NCBI GenBank assembly: GCA_017431225.1
Contig: JAFRLM010000022.1
Location: 62,001 to 126,000, forward strand
Reading direction: 5' to 3'
Source: Erysipelotrichaceae bacterium
GTDB lineage: Bacteria > Bacillota_I > Bacilli_A > Erysipelotrichales > Erysipelotrichaceae
DNA: 64,000 bases
Shown here piece after piece: positions 25,347-33,737 of the stretch (position 1 is the stretch's first letter; each line of letters opens with the position of its first letter). A program made the position numbers and the translations under genes. The notes under the pieces were generated by a model. It did no database searches, was not told where the DNA came from, and saw only the letters and a list, made by a program, of their open reading frames with translations.

Positions 25347-26492
25347 ATGGCAGATAAAAGAGATTATTATGAAGTGCTGGGTATCAGTAAAGGCGCTAGT
25401 GAAGACGAGATCAAACGAGCCTATCGCCGCCTGGCAAAAAAATATCACCCGGATATAAACAAAGAACCGGGTGCTGAGGAAAAATTCAAGGAGATCAACG
25501 AAGCCTACGAGGTCTTGAGCGACCCGCAGAAGAAGGCAAGTTACGATCAGTTCGGCTTTGCCGGAATGGACGGCATGAACTTCGGTGGCGGAGGCGCGGG
25601 CTTCAGTGGCGGCTTCGATGATCTGGGAGATATCCTGAACTCCTTCATGGGAGGAATGGGAGGATTCTCTGATTTCGGCTTCGGAGGACGGCGCAGCGGC
25701 AGCCGCGCATCCAACGGACCGATCAAAGGCGACAACCGTTATATGTCGATGGATATCGATTTCCTGGACGCTGTCCATGGTGTCGATAAAGTGATCCGTC
25801 TGAAAGTCGACCAGCCCTGTGAACACTGTCACGGGACCGGCGCTGAGAACCCCGGAGATATCGAGACCTGCTCGACCTGCGGCGGCAGCGGACGGACAGT
25901 TCACCAGACACGTACCGCTTTCGGCGTCATGCAGCAGGTCGGTGTATGTCCCGACTGTCGCGGTACCGGTAAACGGATCAAAGTACGCTGCTCCAGCTGT
26001 CATGGTGAAGGCTATGTCACCAAGACCGAAGAGGTGGAGATCTCGATCCCGGAAGGAATCAGTTCCGGCCAGCAGATCCGTGTGAGCGGCAAAGGCGAAC
26101 GCGGACGCAACGGCGGCCCGAACGGCGACCTCTACATCGAGATCAACGTCTTACCGCATAAGTATTTCCGCAGAGACGGCAACGATATCCATATCACTGT
26201 CCCGATCTCCGCGATCGACGCGACTCTGGGTACTGAGATCGAGGTACCGACGATCCATGGCGATGTCGAACTGACGATCCCGGCCGGAACGCAGCCGAAA
26301 CAGAAGATGCGTATCAAAGGCTACGGTGTCAAAGATCTCCGCGGCAGCAACCGCGGCGATGAATATGTCGAGATCGATGTCACGATCCCGAAGAAGATCA
26401 CCCGCGAGGAAAGAGAACTCTATATGCAGTTAGCGAAAAAGGGAGAGAAGAAAGAATCTGTCTTTGAACGCTTCAAGAAAAGCTTTAAGTAA
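25347..26492 (+). CDS. dnaJ: Chaperone DnaJ (Hsp40)
   Basis: 381 residues from ATG 25347 (ribosome site AAAGGTGA, overlapping the deacetylase stop). The J domain carries HPD ([11 protein letters not shown], about 33), then a Gly/Phe-rich linker. Four CxxCxGxG zinc repeats follow: [32 protein letters not shown] (about 153-218). The two C-terminal beta domains and a KKGEKKES dimer tail are complete. Delivers clients to DnaK and stimulates its ATPase. Confidence 0.98.
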   Translation: MADKRDYYEVLGISKGASEDEIKRAYRRLAKKYHPDINKEPGAEEKFKEINEAYEVLSDPQKKASYDQFGFAGMDGMNFGGGGAGFSGGFDDLGDILNSFMGGMGGFSDFGFGGRRSGSRASNGPIKGDNRYMSMDIDFLDAVHGVDKVIRLKVDQPCEHCHGTGAENPGDIETCSTCGGSGRTVHQTRTAFGVMQQVGVCPDCRGTGKRIKVRCSSCHGEGYVTKTEEVEISIPEGISSGQQIRVSGKGERGRNGGPNGDLYIEINVLPHKYFRRDGNDIHITVPISAIDATLGTEIEVPTIHGDVELTIPAGTQPKQKMRIKGYGVKDLRGSNRGDEYVEIDVTIPKKITREERELYMQLAKKGEKKESVFERFKKSFK

Positions 26493-26511
26493 GGGGAGAC
26501 CCTTACTTAAA
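26484..26511 (+). other. Perfect hairpin over the dnaJ stop codon
   Basis: 12-bp stem TTTAAGTAAGGG / CCCTTACTTAAA with GAGA loop. The dnaJ TAA (26490-26492) is inside the 5' arm. It is followed by A-rich sequence, not T, so it is not a canonical terminator; it may stabilise the dnaJ mRNA 3' end or separate it from clpB. Confidence 0.5.
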
Positions 26512-26523
26512 AAACAAAAATCG

Positions 26524-26550
26524 TTAGCACTTCGAACATTAAAGTGCTAA
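26524..26550. promoter_or_regulatory. CIRCE operator before clpB
   Basis: TTAGCACTT-N9-AAGTGCTAA: a perfectly symmetric CIRCE variant with one change per arm from TTAGCACTC/GAGTGCTAA. It is placed 18 bases before the clpB ATG. I could not identify a clear -35/-10 pair for clpB. Confidence 0.88.
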
Positions 26551-26568
26551 ACCAAGGAGGTGTATTGA

Positions 26569-29142
26569 ATGAATATTGAGGAAATGACGGAAAAACTCCA
26601 GCAGATCTTCATGAAAGCCATACAGAGGATGCAGGACCTGCGCAACCCGGAGATCACGACGGAGCACTTGCTGAGTGCGTGTCTCGAGGACGAGGACATC
26701 CTGTCCTTTCTGGAAAACAACCAGATCTCCGCGACCCGCCTGAAGGAGATCGCGGAAAAATACCTGCAGGATCTGCCGGTCAACGATGTCGTGTCGGAAC
26801 CACGTGTGTCCCCGCTCGTCTTTGCGTCTTACAACGAGGCGCAGAAACTGAAACAGGAACGCGGTGACCAGTATCTGGGAGCATTTCTCTTCTTCATCTG
26901 CCTCCTGTATAACAGCTCGGGAGTGGCGGAGGAAATGCGCCGGAATATCTCCTGCACGAAAGAAGAATTACTGAAAAAAGAATTGGAAGGAAGAGGTGAT
27001 ACTATGACAATTCAGGATAAGAGCCAGGAAAACAATCTGAACCCGCTGGAAAAATACGGACGCAATCTGGTCGAGGATGTTAAATCCGGTAAGATCGATC
27101 CGGTCATCGGACGTGATGATGAGATCCGCCGTGTGATCGAGATCCTGTCCCGTAAGACCAAGAACAACCCGGTCCTGATCGGTGAGCCAGGTGTCGGTAA
27201 AACAGCGATCGTTGAAGGTCTGGCATGGCGTATCATGAACGGCGATGTCCCTCTTTCCCTGAAAGGCAAGGACCTGATCGAGCTTGATATCGGCGCTCTG
27301 ATCGCCGGTGCGAAATACCGTGGTGAATTTGAGGAACGTCTGAAAGCGGTCCTGAAAGCCGTGAAGGAAAAAGACGGACAGATCATCCTGTTCATCGATG
27401 AGCTGCATAACCTGGTCGGTGCCGGCAAGACAGACGGCGCCATGGACGCAGCCAACCTGTTAAAGCCGATGCTGGCAAGAGGCGAGCTCAAGTGTATCGG
27501 TTCGACGACTTACGACGAATACCGTAAATACATCGAGAAGGATAAGGCTCTTGAGAGACGTTTCCAGAAGATCGATGTCGATGAACCGAGTGTTGAAGAC
27601 ACGATCTCCATCCTGCGTGGACTGAAAGACCGTTTTGAATCCCATCACGGCGTCAAGATCCGTGATGAGGCGATCATTGCCGCTTCCGTGCTCAGCGACC
27701 GCTACATCACCGACCGTTTCCTGCCGGATAAGGCGATCGACCTGATCGATGAAGCCTGCGCGGCAACCAGAGTCGAGATGGATTCGATGCCGGCGGAACT
27801 CGATGAAATGATCCGCCGTATCCGTCAGCTTGAGATCGAGGAAGTCTCCTTAAAGAACGAGGAAGACGAAAAAGCGCAGCTTCGTCTGGATGAACTGAGA
27901 AAAGAACTCAAACAGCTGCGTGCTCGCAAGGACGAGCTCTACGACAAATGGAGCAGGGAAAAAGAAAAGCTGACAGAGGTCAAGAAAGCGAAGGAAGATC
28001 TCGAAAAGGCGAAACTGGCGTTCACCTCCGCGCAGAACGACGCCCGCTATGAAGAGGCGGCGAAACTGCAGTATGAGACGATCCCGAATCTGAAAAAGAA
28101 GATCGAGAGCTTCTCAGCGGAGAACGACGGTGAAAGACTGATCCAGGAAGTCGTCGATGAAGAAGCGATCGCCAAAGTCGTTTCCAAGTGGACCCATATC
28201 GAAGTCAGCAAGCTGATGTCCAGTGAACGTGAGAAGCTGCTGAATCTCGAAAAGATCCTGACCAAGAGAGTCATGGGCCAGTCCGAAGCTTTACATCTCG
28301 TCAGTGACGCGATCCTGCGTAATAAGGCGCAGATCGGCGATCTCAACCGTCCGATCGGCTCCTTCCTGTTCCTTGGTCCGACCGGTGTCGGTAAGACGGA
28401 AGTCGCCAAGGCACTGGCGGAACAGCTCTTTGATGATGAGAATAAGATCGTCCGTATCGATATGTCGGAATACATGGAGAAATTCTCCGTCTCCCGTCTG
28501 ATCGGTGCTCCTCCGGGATATGTCGGATACGAAGAGGGCGGCCAGCTGACCGAAGCCGTACGCCGTAAACCGTATTCGATCGTCCTGCTCGATGAGATCG
28601 AAAAAGCGCATCCGGATGTCTTCAACATCCTGCTGCAGATCCTCGATGACGGCCGGATCACCGACTCCAAGGGTGTCACTGTCGATTTCAAGAACACGAT
28701 CATCATCATGACCTCCAACCTCGGCAGCGAATTCGCCTTCGAGAAGGATCACGAAAAGAAAGTCGATGAATACGAAGCGCTGATCAAGGCGACCTTCAAA
28801 CCGGAGTTCGTCAACCGTATCGACGAGATCGTCATCTTCGAACCGCTGAACGCGAAGGTCATCAAGGAGATCGCCTACAAGTTCCTCGGTCAGCTGATCG
28901 ACCGTATGAAAGACAGCAACATCAACCTGTCCTTCACCGACGAGGCGATCGAGAAGATCGCGGAACTGGGATACGATCCGACCTACGGCGCACGTCCGAT
29001 GAAGCGGCATATCCAGCGCAGCGTCGAATCCCAGCTCGCTCGTTTCGTGATCGCGAACCCGGCAGCGAAGAATATCGAAGTCGGCTACGACAAAGACCAT
29101 TACACGGTCACCGAAAAGAAAGATGAGACTGCAGCCGCGTAA
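26569..29142 (+). CDS. clpB: ATP-dependent disaggregase ClpB
   Basis: 857 residues, full length. The N domain is at 1-145 ([16 protein letters not shown]). AAA-1 has Walker [10 protein letters not shown] (about 205) and sensor segment [15 protein letters not shown]. The long coiled-coil M domain (about 400-520, [20 protein letters not shown]) distinguishes ClpB from ClpC, and AAA-2 has [16 protein letters not shown] (about 603) and GYVGYEEGG. No IGF/L loop for ClpP is seen. It extracts proteins from aggregates with DnaK. The AAGGAGGTG ribosome site follows a CIRCE element, so HrcA control is expected; many Bacillota use CtsR for clp genes instead. Confidence 0.96.
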   Translation: MNIEEMTEKLQQIFMKAIQRMQDLRNPEITTEHLLSACLEDEDILSFLENNQISATRLKEIAEKYLQDLPVNDVVSEPRVSPLVFASYNEAQKLKQERGDQYLGAFLFFICLLYNSSGVAEEMRRNISCTKEELLKKELEGRGDTMTIQDKSQENNLNPLEKYGRNLVEDVKSGKIDPVIGRDDEIRRVIEILSRKTKNNPVLIGEPGVGKTAIVEGLAWRIMNGDVPLSLKGKDLIELDIGALIAGAKYRGEFEERLKAVLKAVKEKDGQIILFIDELHNLVGAGKTDGAMDAANLLKPMLARGELKCIGSTTYDEYRKYIEKDKALERRFQKIDVDEPSVEDTISILRGLKDRFESHHGVKIRDEAIIAASVLSDRYITDRFLPDKAIDLIDEACAATRVEMDSMPAELDEMIRRIRQLEIEEVSLKNEEDEKAQLRLDELRKELKQLRARKDELYDKWSREKEKLTEVKKAKEDLEKAKLAFTSAQNDARYEEAAKLQYETIPNLKKKIESFSAENDGERLIQEVVDEEAIAKVVSKWTHIEVSKLMSSEREKLLNLEKILTKRVMGQSEALHLVSDAILRNKAQIGDLNRPIGSFLFLGPTGVGKTEVAKALAEQLFDDENKIVRIDMSEYMEKFSVSRLIGAPPGYVGYEEGGQLTEAVRRKPYSIVLLDEIEKAHPDVFNILLQILDDGRITDSKGVTVDFKNTIIIMTSNLGSEFAFEKDHEKKVDEYEALIKATFKPEFVNRIDEIVIFEPLNAKVIKEIAYKFLGQLIDRMKDSNINLSFTDEAIEKIAELGYDPTYGARPMKRHIQRSVESQLARFVIANPAAKNIEVGYDKDHYTVTEKKDETAAA

Positions 29143-29158
29143 GCGCTGCAGTCTTTTT
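29127..29158 (+). terminator. Terminator overlapping the end of clpB
   Basis: GACTGCAGC / GCTGCAGTC (29127-29135 with 29145-29153), then TTTTTC. The last codons and the stop (29140-29142) of clpB lie within the hairpin. Confidence 0.85.
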
Positions 29159-29173
29159 CTTTTCTTTGAAAAT

Positions 29174-29182
29174 TGGTATAAA
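29174..29182 (+). promoter_or_regulatory. Extended -10, leaderless start for SpoU-like gene
   Basis: TGGTATAAA (TG-N-TATAAA, hexamer 29177-29182). The ATG at 29189 is 6 bases further on, so transcript and coding sequence should start together. Confidence 0.5.
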
Positions 29183-29188
29183 AGAGGT

Positions 29189-29887
29189 ATGGAATACGAA
29201 AAGAGTTCACCTACCAGTTACTGTCTGGGCATGTCGCCACTGATCGAAGGTCTGCGTCATCGCCCGGAAGTGATCGAAAAAGTCTATCTGTCTTCAAAGG
29301 CGAAGGAAAACGCGTCGCTTGAAGAACTGCACCGGCTCTGCCGGAAACTTGCGGTACCGGTCGAGATCGATGACCGCCGGATCGCCAGGCTCTCCGTCAA
29401 GGAGAACTGTTTTGCGATCGGTGTTTTTAAGAAATTTGAAGATACACTGCGCGGGAACTGCCATATCCTGCTGTGTGAATATGAGGACGAAGGATTTTTA
29501 GGAACGACACTGCGTTCCGCGGTCTCCTTCGATCAGAAAGAGATCGCGCTGATCGGCTGTCACGCCGATGTGTTCGATCCCAAAACCGTCCGCGCATCGA
29601 TGGGGGCGATCTTTCACTGCCGTCTGTCTTTCTTCGCTTCACTCGAAGAATACCTGGCAAAATATCCCCGTCAGAGTATCTATACCTATGACCCCGAAGC
29701 GGAAGAAGAGATCAGCGGTCTGAAAAATACGCTGCATCGCAGCTTCCTGATGCGGGAGAAGGGTGGTGCCGCGGAAGGTTTCCGGACCTATTCGATCCGC
29801 AAAAAGAGCGCGCAGGAACTTTCGCCGACGATGATCGGGGCAATCACCTTCGAAAGACTTTACTCTTTGCGTGCGGATAAAAACTGA
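29189..29887 (+). CDS. Degenerate SpoU/TrmH-like rRNA methyltransferase
   Basis: 232 residues from ATG 29189. The N-terminal substrate-binding part is TrmH-like (GMSPLIEGLRHRPEVIEKVYLS, KLAVPVEIDDRRIARLS). In the SPOUT domain the segment GCHADVFDPKTVRASMGAIFHC matches the SpoU core. The first motif, normally N-x-G-xx-R-T-A, reads FLGTTLRSA, so the Asn is missing. The Gly-Glu-Gly cofactor loop and the terminal ESLNVSVA motif are not recognisable; PTMIGAITFERL stands in their place. It may bind RNA without methylating it. GAGG sits 1 base from the ATG, too close to act. Confidence 0.75.
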   Translation: MEYEKSSPTSYCLGMSPLIEGLRHRPEVIEKVYLSSKAKENASLEELHRLCRKLAVPVEIDDRRIARLSVKENCFAIGVFKKFEDTLRGNCHILLCEYEDEGFLGTTLRSAVSFDQKEIALIGCHADVFDPKTVRASMGAIFHCRLSFFASLEEYLAKYPRQSIYTYDPEAEEEISGLKNTLHRSFLMREKGGAAEGFRTYSIRKKSAQELSPTMIGAITFERLYSLRADKN

Positions 29888-29913
29888 ACAAGACTCCGAA
29901 AAAGCAGGAAACG

Positions 29914-29937
29914 GCCGGTCAAAAGACCGGTCTTTTT
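29914..29937 (+). terminator. Intrinsic terminator
   Basis: CCGGTC / GACCGG (plus a G-U pair) with AAAA loop, then CTTTTT. Confidence 0.8.
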
Positions 29938-29952
29938 GTTTTCTGCTGATAA

Positions 29953-29982
29953 TTGTCAGCGCTGTAAAACGGGTGCTATAGT
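29953..29982 (+). promoter_or_regulatory. Promoter of the L-xylulose-type operon
   Basis: TTGTCA (29953-29958), 18-base spacer, TATAGT (29977-29982) preceded by TG at the extended position. Confidence 0.6.
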
Positions 29983-30065
29983 AATACTGTAGAGCATATT
30001 CTGAAAGATCATTCATGGATCCCGGACAGGATTGCCGGAAAACAGTGTTCCGAAAGCAGATGTAT

Positions 30066-30869
30066 ATGAAGAGAAAACTACTGGCAATGGATCTTGACGG
30101 CACCGCGGTAGCGGACGACTATTCGCTCAGTCCCTCCGCCATTGCGGCGATCGAAGAAGCGCGCAGACACGGTCTGAGGACCGCTTTTGTCAGCGGCCGG
30201 AGAGACGTCGACATGCTGACGCTGGGCGAGGAGCAGTGGTGCGTTGATTACCACATCCTCAACAACGGCGGAAAGATCATCCGTTGCGAAGACAGAAAGA
30301 TCCTGCGCAACGAATGCATCGACCGGGAAACGAGCGTCCGCCTGATCCGCTACGCGCTGGAAAACGATCTGCAGCTGCACATCGTCAGCGGCATGCTGTG
30401 GCAGGTGACGAAAATGAGCGAAAGCACACTGCGCTATGCGTCTCTGCTCGGTGTCATCCCCGAGACGGTCAGCTCGCTTGCCGAGATCGATACCGAAGCG
30501 ATCGAAGGCTTCATGGCTACCGGCGATCTTCAGCCGATCGCGGAATTCATCGACCGCGAACTGCCGGAACTCTGTTACCTGCATTCCGAACCCGGAACGA
30601 TCGACATCATGAAACAGGGCGTTTCCAAATGGAACGGTATCCGGGCACTGGCGGAACTTCTGGGCATCGGAGAGAACGAGACCGCCGCAGCAGGCAATTA
30701 CTACAATGATCTTGATATGATCGAGCGGGCTGGCCTGGGGATCGCGGTCGCCAATGCGGTCACGCCCGTCAAGGAGGCCGCTGGCTATGTGACTGCGGAA
30801 GACAACAACCATGAAGCGGTAAAAGAAATGATCGGATACATTCTCAGGGAGGTCGAAGAGAATGAATAA
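30066..30869 (+). CDS. HAD superfamily Cof-type phosphatase
   Basis: 267 residues from ATG 30066, where the HAD fold begins. DLDGTAV (nucleophile and acid/base Asp, about residue 8) is motif I, SGRR (about 41) motif II; Lys in KWNGIRAL and GNYYNDLDMI (Asp pair) are motifs III/IV of the Cof type. These cytoplasmic enzymes dephosphorylate sugar phosphates, nucleotides or similar. Starts at 30060 or 30015 are possible, but the added residues do not fit the family; no strong ribosome site marks any of them. First gene of a sugar operon, overlapping the kinase by 8 bases; it may remove excess sugar phosphate. Confidence 0.85.
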   Translation: MKRKLLAMDLDGTAVADDYSLSPSAIAAIEEARRHGLRTAFVSGRRDVDMLTLGEEQWCVDYHILNNGGKIIRCEDRKILRNECIDRETSVRLIRYALENDLQLHIVSGMLWQVTKMSESTLRYASLLGVIPETVSSLAEIDTEAIEGFMATGDLQPIAEFIDRELPELCYLHSEPGTIDIMKQGVSKWNGIRALAELLGIGENETAAAGNYYNDLDMIERAGLGIAVANAVTPVKEAAGYVTAEDNNHEAVKEMIGYILREVEENE

Positions 30870-32376
30870 GATATTACTTGGAATCGACAACGGCGGCAGC
30901 GACATCAAATGCGCGCTGTTCGACACGGAGGGCAGGGAACTTGCCTGCGCCACAGTGCAGCTGCCTGTCAGCGTACCCGCACCGGGATGCACAGAACGCG
31001 ACGCGGAGGAAGTCTGGCAGGCAAATCTGACTGTCATCCGTCAGGCGCTGAAGGAAGCGGATTGTGATCCCGCACAGATCGCCGGGATCGGCATCACCGC
31101 CTACGGCAACGGTCTGGTCTTTCTGGACGGGAAGATGCAGCCGGTCTATCCGGTGATCGTTTCGACCGACGACCGGGCAGCGGAACTCGTGCAGCGGTTC
31201 AAGGCGGACGGAACGGAAAGAAGGCTCTTTCCCTTCACAAGGCAGACGGTATGGTCGGCACAGCCGGCTGTGCTCCTGCCCTGGTTCAGGGAAAACCGTC
31301 CGGAGATCCTGCAGCGGACACGCTGGATCCTTTCGCTCAAAGACTATCTGCGCTACCGCCTGACCGGCGAACTGTACGGGGAGCTCACTGAAGCCTCTTC
31401 GACGAGCCTCGTCGCGCTGGACCGCAAAAACTATGATCCGGAGCTCTTCCGGATCCTGGATATCGAGGAATGCTTCGACAAATTCCCGCCTGTTCTGGAG
31501 AGCACGGCGGTCGCCGGATATCTGAACAAGGAGGCAGCGGAACTGACGGGTCTTAAGGAAGGTACGCCGGTCGCGGCCGGATACTTCGACATCGACGCCA
31601 ACGCTCTGGCCAGCGGTATCCTCAGCGACGATGAACTGTGTCTGATCGCAGGTACCTGGTCGATCAACGAATATCTGACGAAAGAAGCGACGACGGAATA
31701 CGACAAACGCACCAACACGGCAACACTGTCCTATCTGGATGGCTTGTATCTGATGGAGGATTCGACTCCGACTTCAGCCGGCAACTTCAACTGGTACGTC
31801 GAGAAGATCATCCGCCGCTATGCCCCGTCGCTAAGCAGCGCCGAGATCTATGAACACTGCAGCCGGGCAGTTTCCGAAAAAGCCCCGGAAGATACGGACG
31901 CTGTCTTTGTTCCGTATCTGTTTGCCAGTGCCACCGCGCCGGAAGCGCACGGCGCTTTCCTGAATCTTCAGGCCGGAGATGATGAGGCATCCCTGATCCG
32001 CGCCATTTACGAAGGGGTCGTTTTCTCCAGTGTACACCATGTCCATAACCTGCGGCGGCCGCTGGATTCCTACCGCATCGCTAAACTGTCCGGCGGGATC
32101 ACGAATTCGGAAGTCTGGTCGCAGATGATGGCGGATGCCCTGCAGATCCCGATCCAGACCCTGGAGGGAAGTCAGACCGGCGCGAAAGGCGCGGCGATCG
32201 GCGCGGGCGTTGCCTGCGGGATCTTCCGGGATCTCGCGGAAGCGACCGGGAAGATGGTGCGTTTTGGCAGACTGTACGAACCGCGTGAGGAGTACGCAAA
32301 GATCTATATGAAAAAATACCAGCGCTACGAGGCTGCCCTGAAGGCAGTCGACCTGCTGGCCGGGGAAGGAGAATAA
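30862..32376 (+). CDS. lyxK: FGGY carbohydrate kinase, L-xylulose kinase-like
   Basis: 504 residues. Both FGGY actin-like domains are present: LLGIDNGGSDIKCALFD at the N-terminus, then LKDYLRYRLTGELYGELTEAS, GTPVAAGYFDIDANAL, and near the end ISKLSGG-like AKLSGGITNSEVWSQMMAD. Along its length it resembles E. coli LyxK: ERDAEEVWQANLTVIRQAL, FTRQTVWSAQPAVLLPW, DSTPTSAGNFNWY, and the ending KKYQRYEAALKA. LyxK phosphorylates L-xylulose. The following genes encode a 3-epimerase-like and a 4-epimerase-like protein, the two steps needed to reach D-xylulose 5-phosphate, which supports the call. Confidence 0.85.
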   Translation: MNKILLGIDNGGSDIKCALFDTEGRELACATVQLPVSVPAPGCTERDAEEVWQANLTVIRQALKEADCDPAQIAGIGITAYGNGLVFLDGKMQPVYPVIVSTDDRAAELVQRFKADGTERRLFPFTRQTVWSAQPAVLLPWFRENRPEILQRTRWILSLKDYLRYRLTGELYGELTEASSTSLVALDRKNYDPELFRILDIEECFDKFPPVLESTAVAGYLNKEAAELTGLKEGTPVAAGYFDIDANALASGILSDDELCLIAGTWSINEYLTKEATTEYDKRTNTATLSYLDGLYLMEDSTPTSAGNFNWYVEKIIRRYAPSLSSAEIYEHCSRAVSEKAPEDTDAVFVPYLFASATAPEAHGAFLNLQAGDDEASLIRAIYEGVVFSSVHHVHNLRRPLDSYRIAKLSGGITNSEVWSQMMADALQIPIQTLEGSQTGAKGAAIGAGVACGIFRDLAEATGKMVRFGRLYEPREEYAKIYMKKYQRYEAALKAVDLLAGEGE

Positions 32377-32378
32377 CG

Positions 32379-33074
32379 ATGTTTACCGTAAGTCCGTCGA
32401 TCTATTCCGCCGATCTGCTTGGCCTGAGGAAGGTGCTGAAGGAGGCGGAAGGCTTTGAACATATCCATCTCGACATCGATGACGGCAATTTCGTCCGCGG
32501 CATCAGTTTCGGGACTGCACTCGTCGAACAGATCGCAAAAGCGACCTCTGTTCCGCTGGATGCGCATCTTGAGGTGCTCAATCCGCTCGATCATGTCGAC
32601 GGTCTGGTGAAAGCCGGCGTCAGCCTGATCAGCGCCCATCTGGAAGTGCTCGATTATCCGTCCCTGTTTTTGAGCCGGGTCCATAATCTCGGCAAAAAAG
32701 CAGGCATCGCCTTGAATCTGAAGACACCGGTGTCTTTTCTCGAACCGTATATCGGTCAGTTTGACCAGCTTCTGCTGGTATCGGTCGAAGCCGACGAGGA
32801 AGGGCTGCCGTTCCGCCGCGGCGTGCTGAAAAAGATCCGTCAGGCGAGAGAGCTTTTCGGTCCGGACCTGCCGGTCTGGGTCGATGGAGGGATCAACGAC
32901 GGAAATCTGAAGGAGGTCGTGGAAGCCGGCGCCAGTGGCGTCGTCATCGGCCGGGCTGTCTTTCAGGCGGAGAACTTCCGGGAAGCGTATGAACATTATC
33001 TGAATGCCGGCCGCGCTTACGAAAAGGAAGCCGGCAGAAACGGAAAGGGGAGAAAAGAGAATGCTGTTTGCTGA
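32379..33074 (+). CDS. Ribulose-phosphate 3-epimerase family protein
   Basis: 231 residues, Rpe-type TIM barrel: VSPSIYSADLLGL at the N-terminus, HLDIDDGNFV (metal Asp, about 32) and a C-terminal VWVDGGIND (second catalytic Asp, about 170) with ASGVVIGRAVF phosphate-binding turn. The usual HLMV motif after the second strand is AHLEV here, with His kept. Differences from housekeeping Rpe and the operon context suggest it epimerises L-xylulose 5-phosphate to L-ribulose 5-phosphate, a step done by UlaE/SgbU-type enzymes in E. coli. Two bases after lyxK; no separate promoter. Confidence 0.8.
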   Translation: MFTVSPSIYSADLLGLRKVLKEAEGFEHIHLDIDDGNFVRGISFGTALVEQIAKATSVPLDAHLEVLNPLDHVDGLVKAGVSLISAHLEVLDYPSLFLSRVHNLGKKAGIALNLKTPVSFLEPYIGQFDQLLLVSVEADEEGLPFRRGVLKKIRQARELFGPDLPVWVDGGINDGNLKEVVEAGASGVVIGRAVFQAENFREAYEHYLNAGRAYEKEAGRNGKGRKENAVC

Positions 33075-33702
33075 AAAACGGAAAGAAGTGCTGGAGACCG
33101 CCCGCAGGATGGAAAAATACGGTCTGGTCAGGATGTCCGGCGGAAACGTCTCGTTGCGCATCGGAGAGACCGTGCTGGTGACGCCCTCCGCCATGCCGTA
33201 TGACTCGATGGATATCGATGATATCGTCGCCGTCGATCTGCAGGGCAATATCCTCGAAGGGAACCGGCGTCCGACCAGCGATCTGAAGGCGATCCTCTAT
33301 ATCCTGAATCATATGCCGGAAGTCAACGCGGTGATCCATACCCACCAGCCCAAAGCCGTTGCGCTCTCTCTCGTTGCCGACCGTCTGCCGATCATCTCGA
33401 CGACGATGGTCGACGAAGTCAAGGGAGAGGTCCCGGTCGCCCCCTTTACGATCAGTTCGGACGAGGGCATGGGCATAAAGACCGTGGAATATGCCGAAAA
33501 GGCTCTCTGCGTGATCCTGAAGAACCACGGGATCATGGCGTACGGAAAAGACCTTGAGCAGGCGCTCTGCTCCGCCGTTTATCTGGAGGAAAGCTGTGCG
33601 GTCTATCTGGACGCGCTCGCGACCGGAAAAGAGATTGCGGTCCTGAGCAGGGAACAGGCGGAAGCGGAAGATGTTCCGCGCGGCAATTACGGACAACAAT
33701 GA
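33061..33702 (+). CDS. Class II aldolase/epimerase, AraD-like
   Basis: 213 residues from ATG 33061, overlapping the epimerase gene by 14 bases. Phosphate-binding SGGNVSLR (about 25), RPTSDLKA with Asp in the AraD position (FucA aldolases have Glu), zinc ligands in VIHTHQP (about 94) and LKNHGIMAYG (about 154). The AraD catalytic Tyr region is not obvious. The family contains L-ribulose 5-phosphate 4-epimerases and L-fuculose-phosphate-type aldolases. The Asp and the partner genes favour a 4-epimerase making D-xylulose 5-phosphate; an aldolase remains possible. Confidence 0.78.
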   Translation: MLFAEKRKEVLETARRMEKYGLVRMSGGNVSLRIGETVLVTPSAMPYDSMDIDDIVAVDLQGNILEGNRRPTSDLKAILYILNHMPEVNAVIHTHQPKAVALSLVADRLPIISTTMVDEVKGEVPVAPFTISSDEGMGIKTVEYAEKALCVILKNHGIMAYGKDLEQALCSAVYLEESCAVYLDALATGKEIAVLSREQAEAEDVPRGNYGQQ

Positions 33703-33726
33703 AAAGAAGCGGTATCCGCTTCTTTT
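33702..33726. terminator. Bidirectional intrinsic terminator
   Basis: Perfect 11-bp stem AAAAGAAGCGG / CCGCTTCTTTT with TAT loop, between convergent operons. Confidence 0.88.
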
Positions 33727-33737
33727 CTTAAGGAGAT

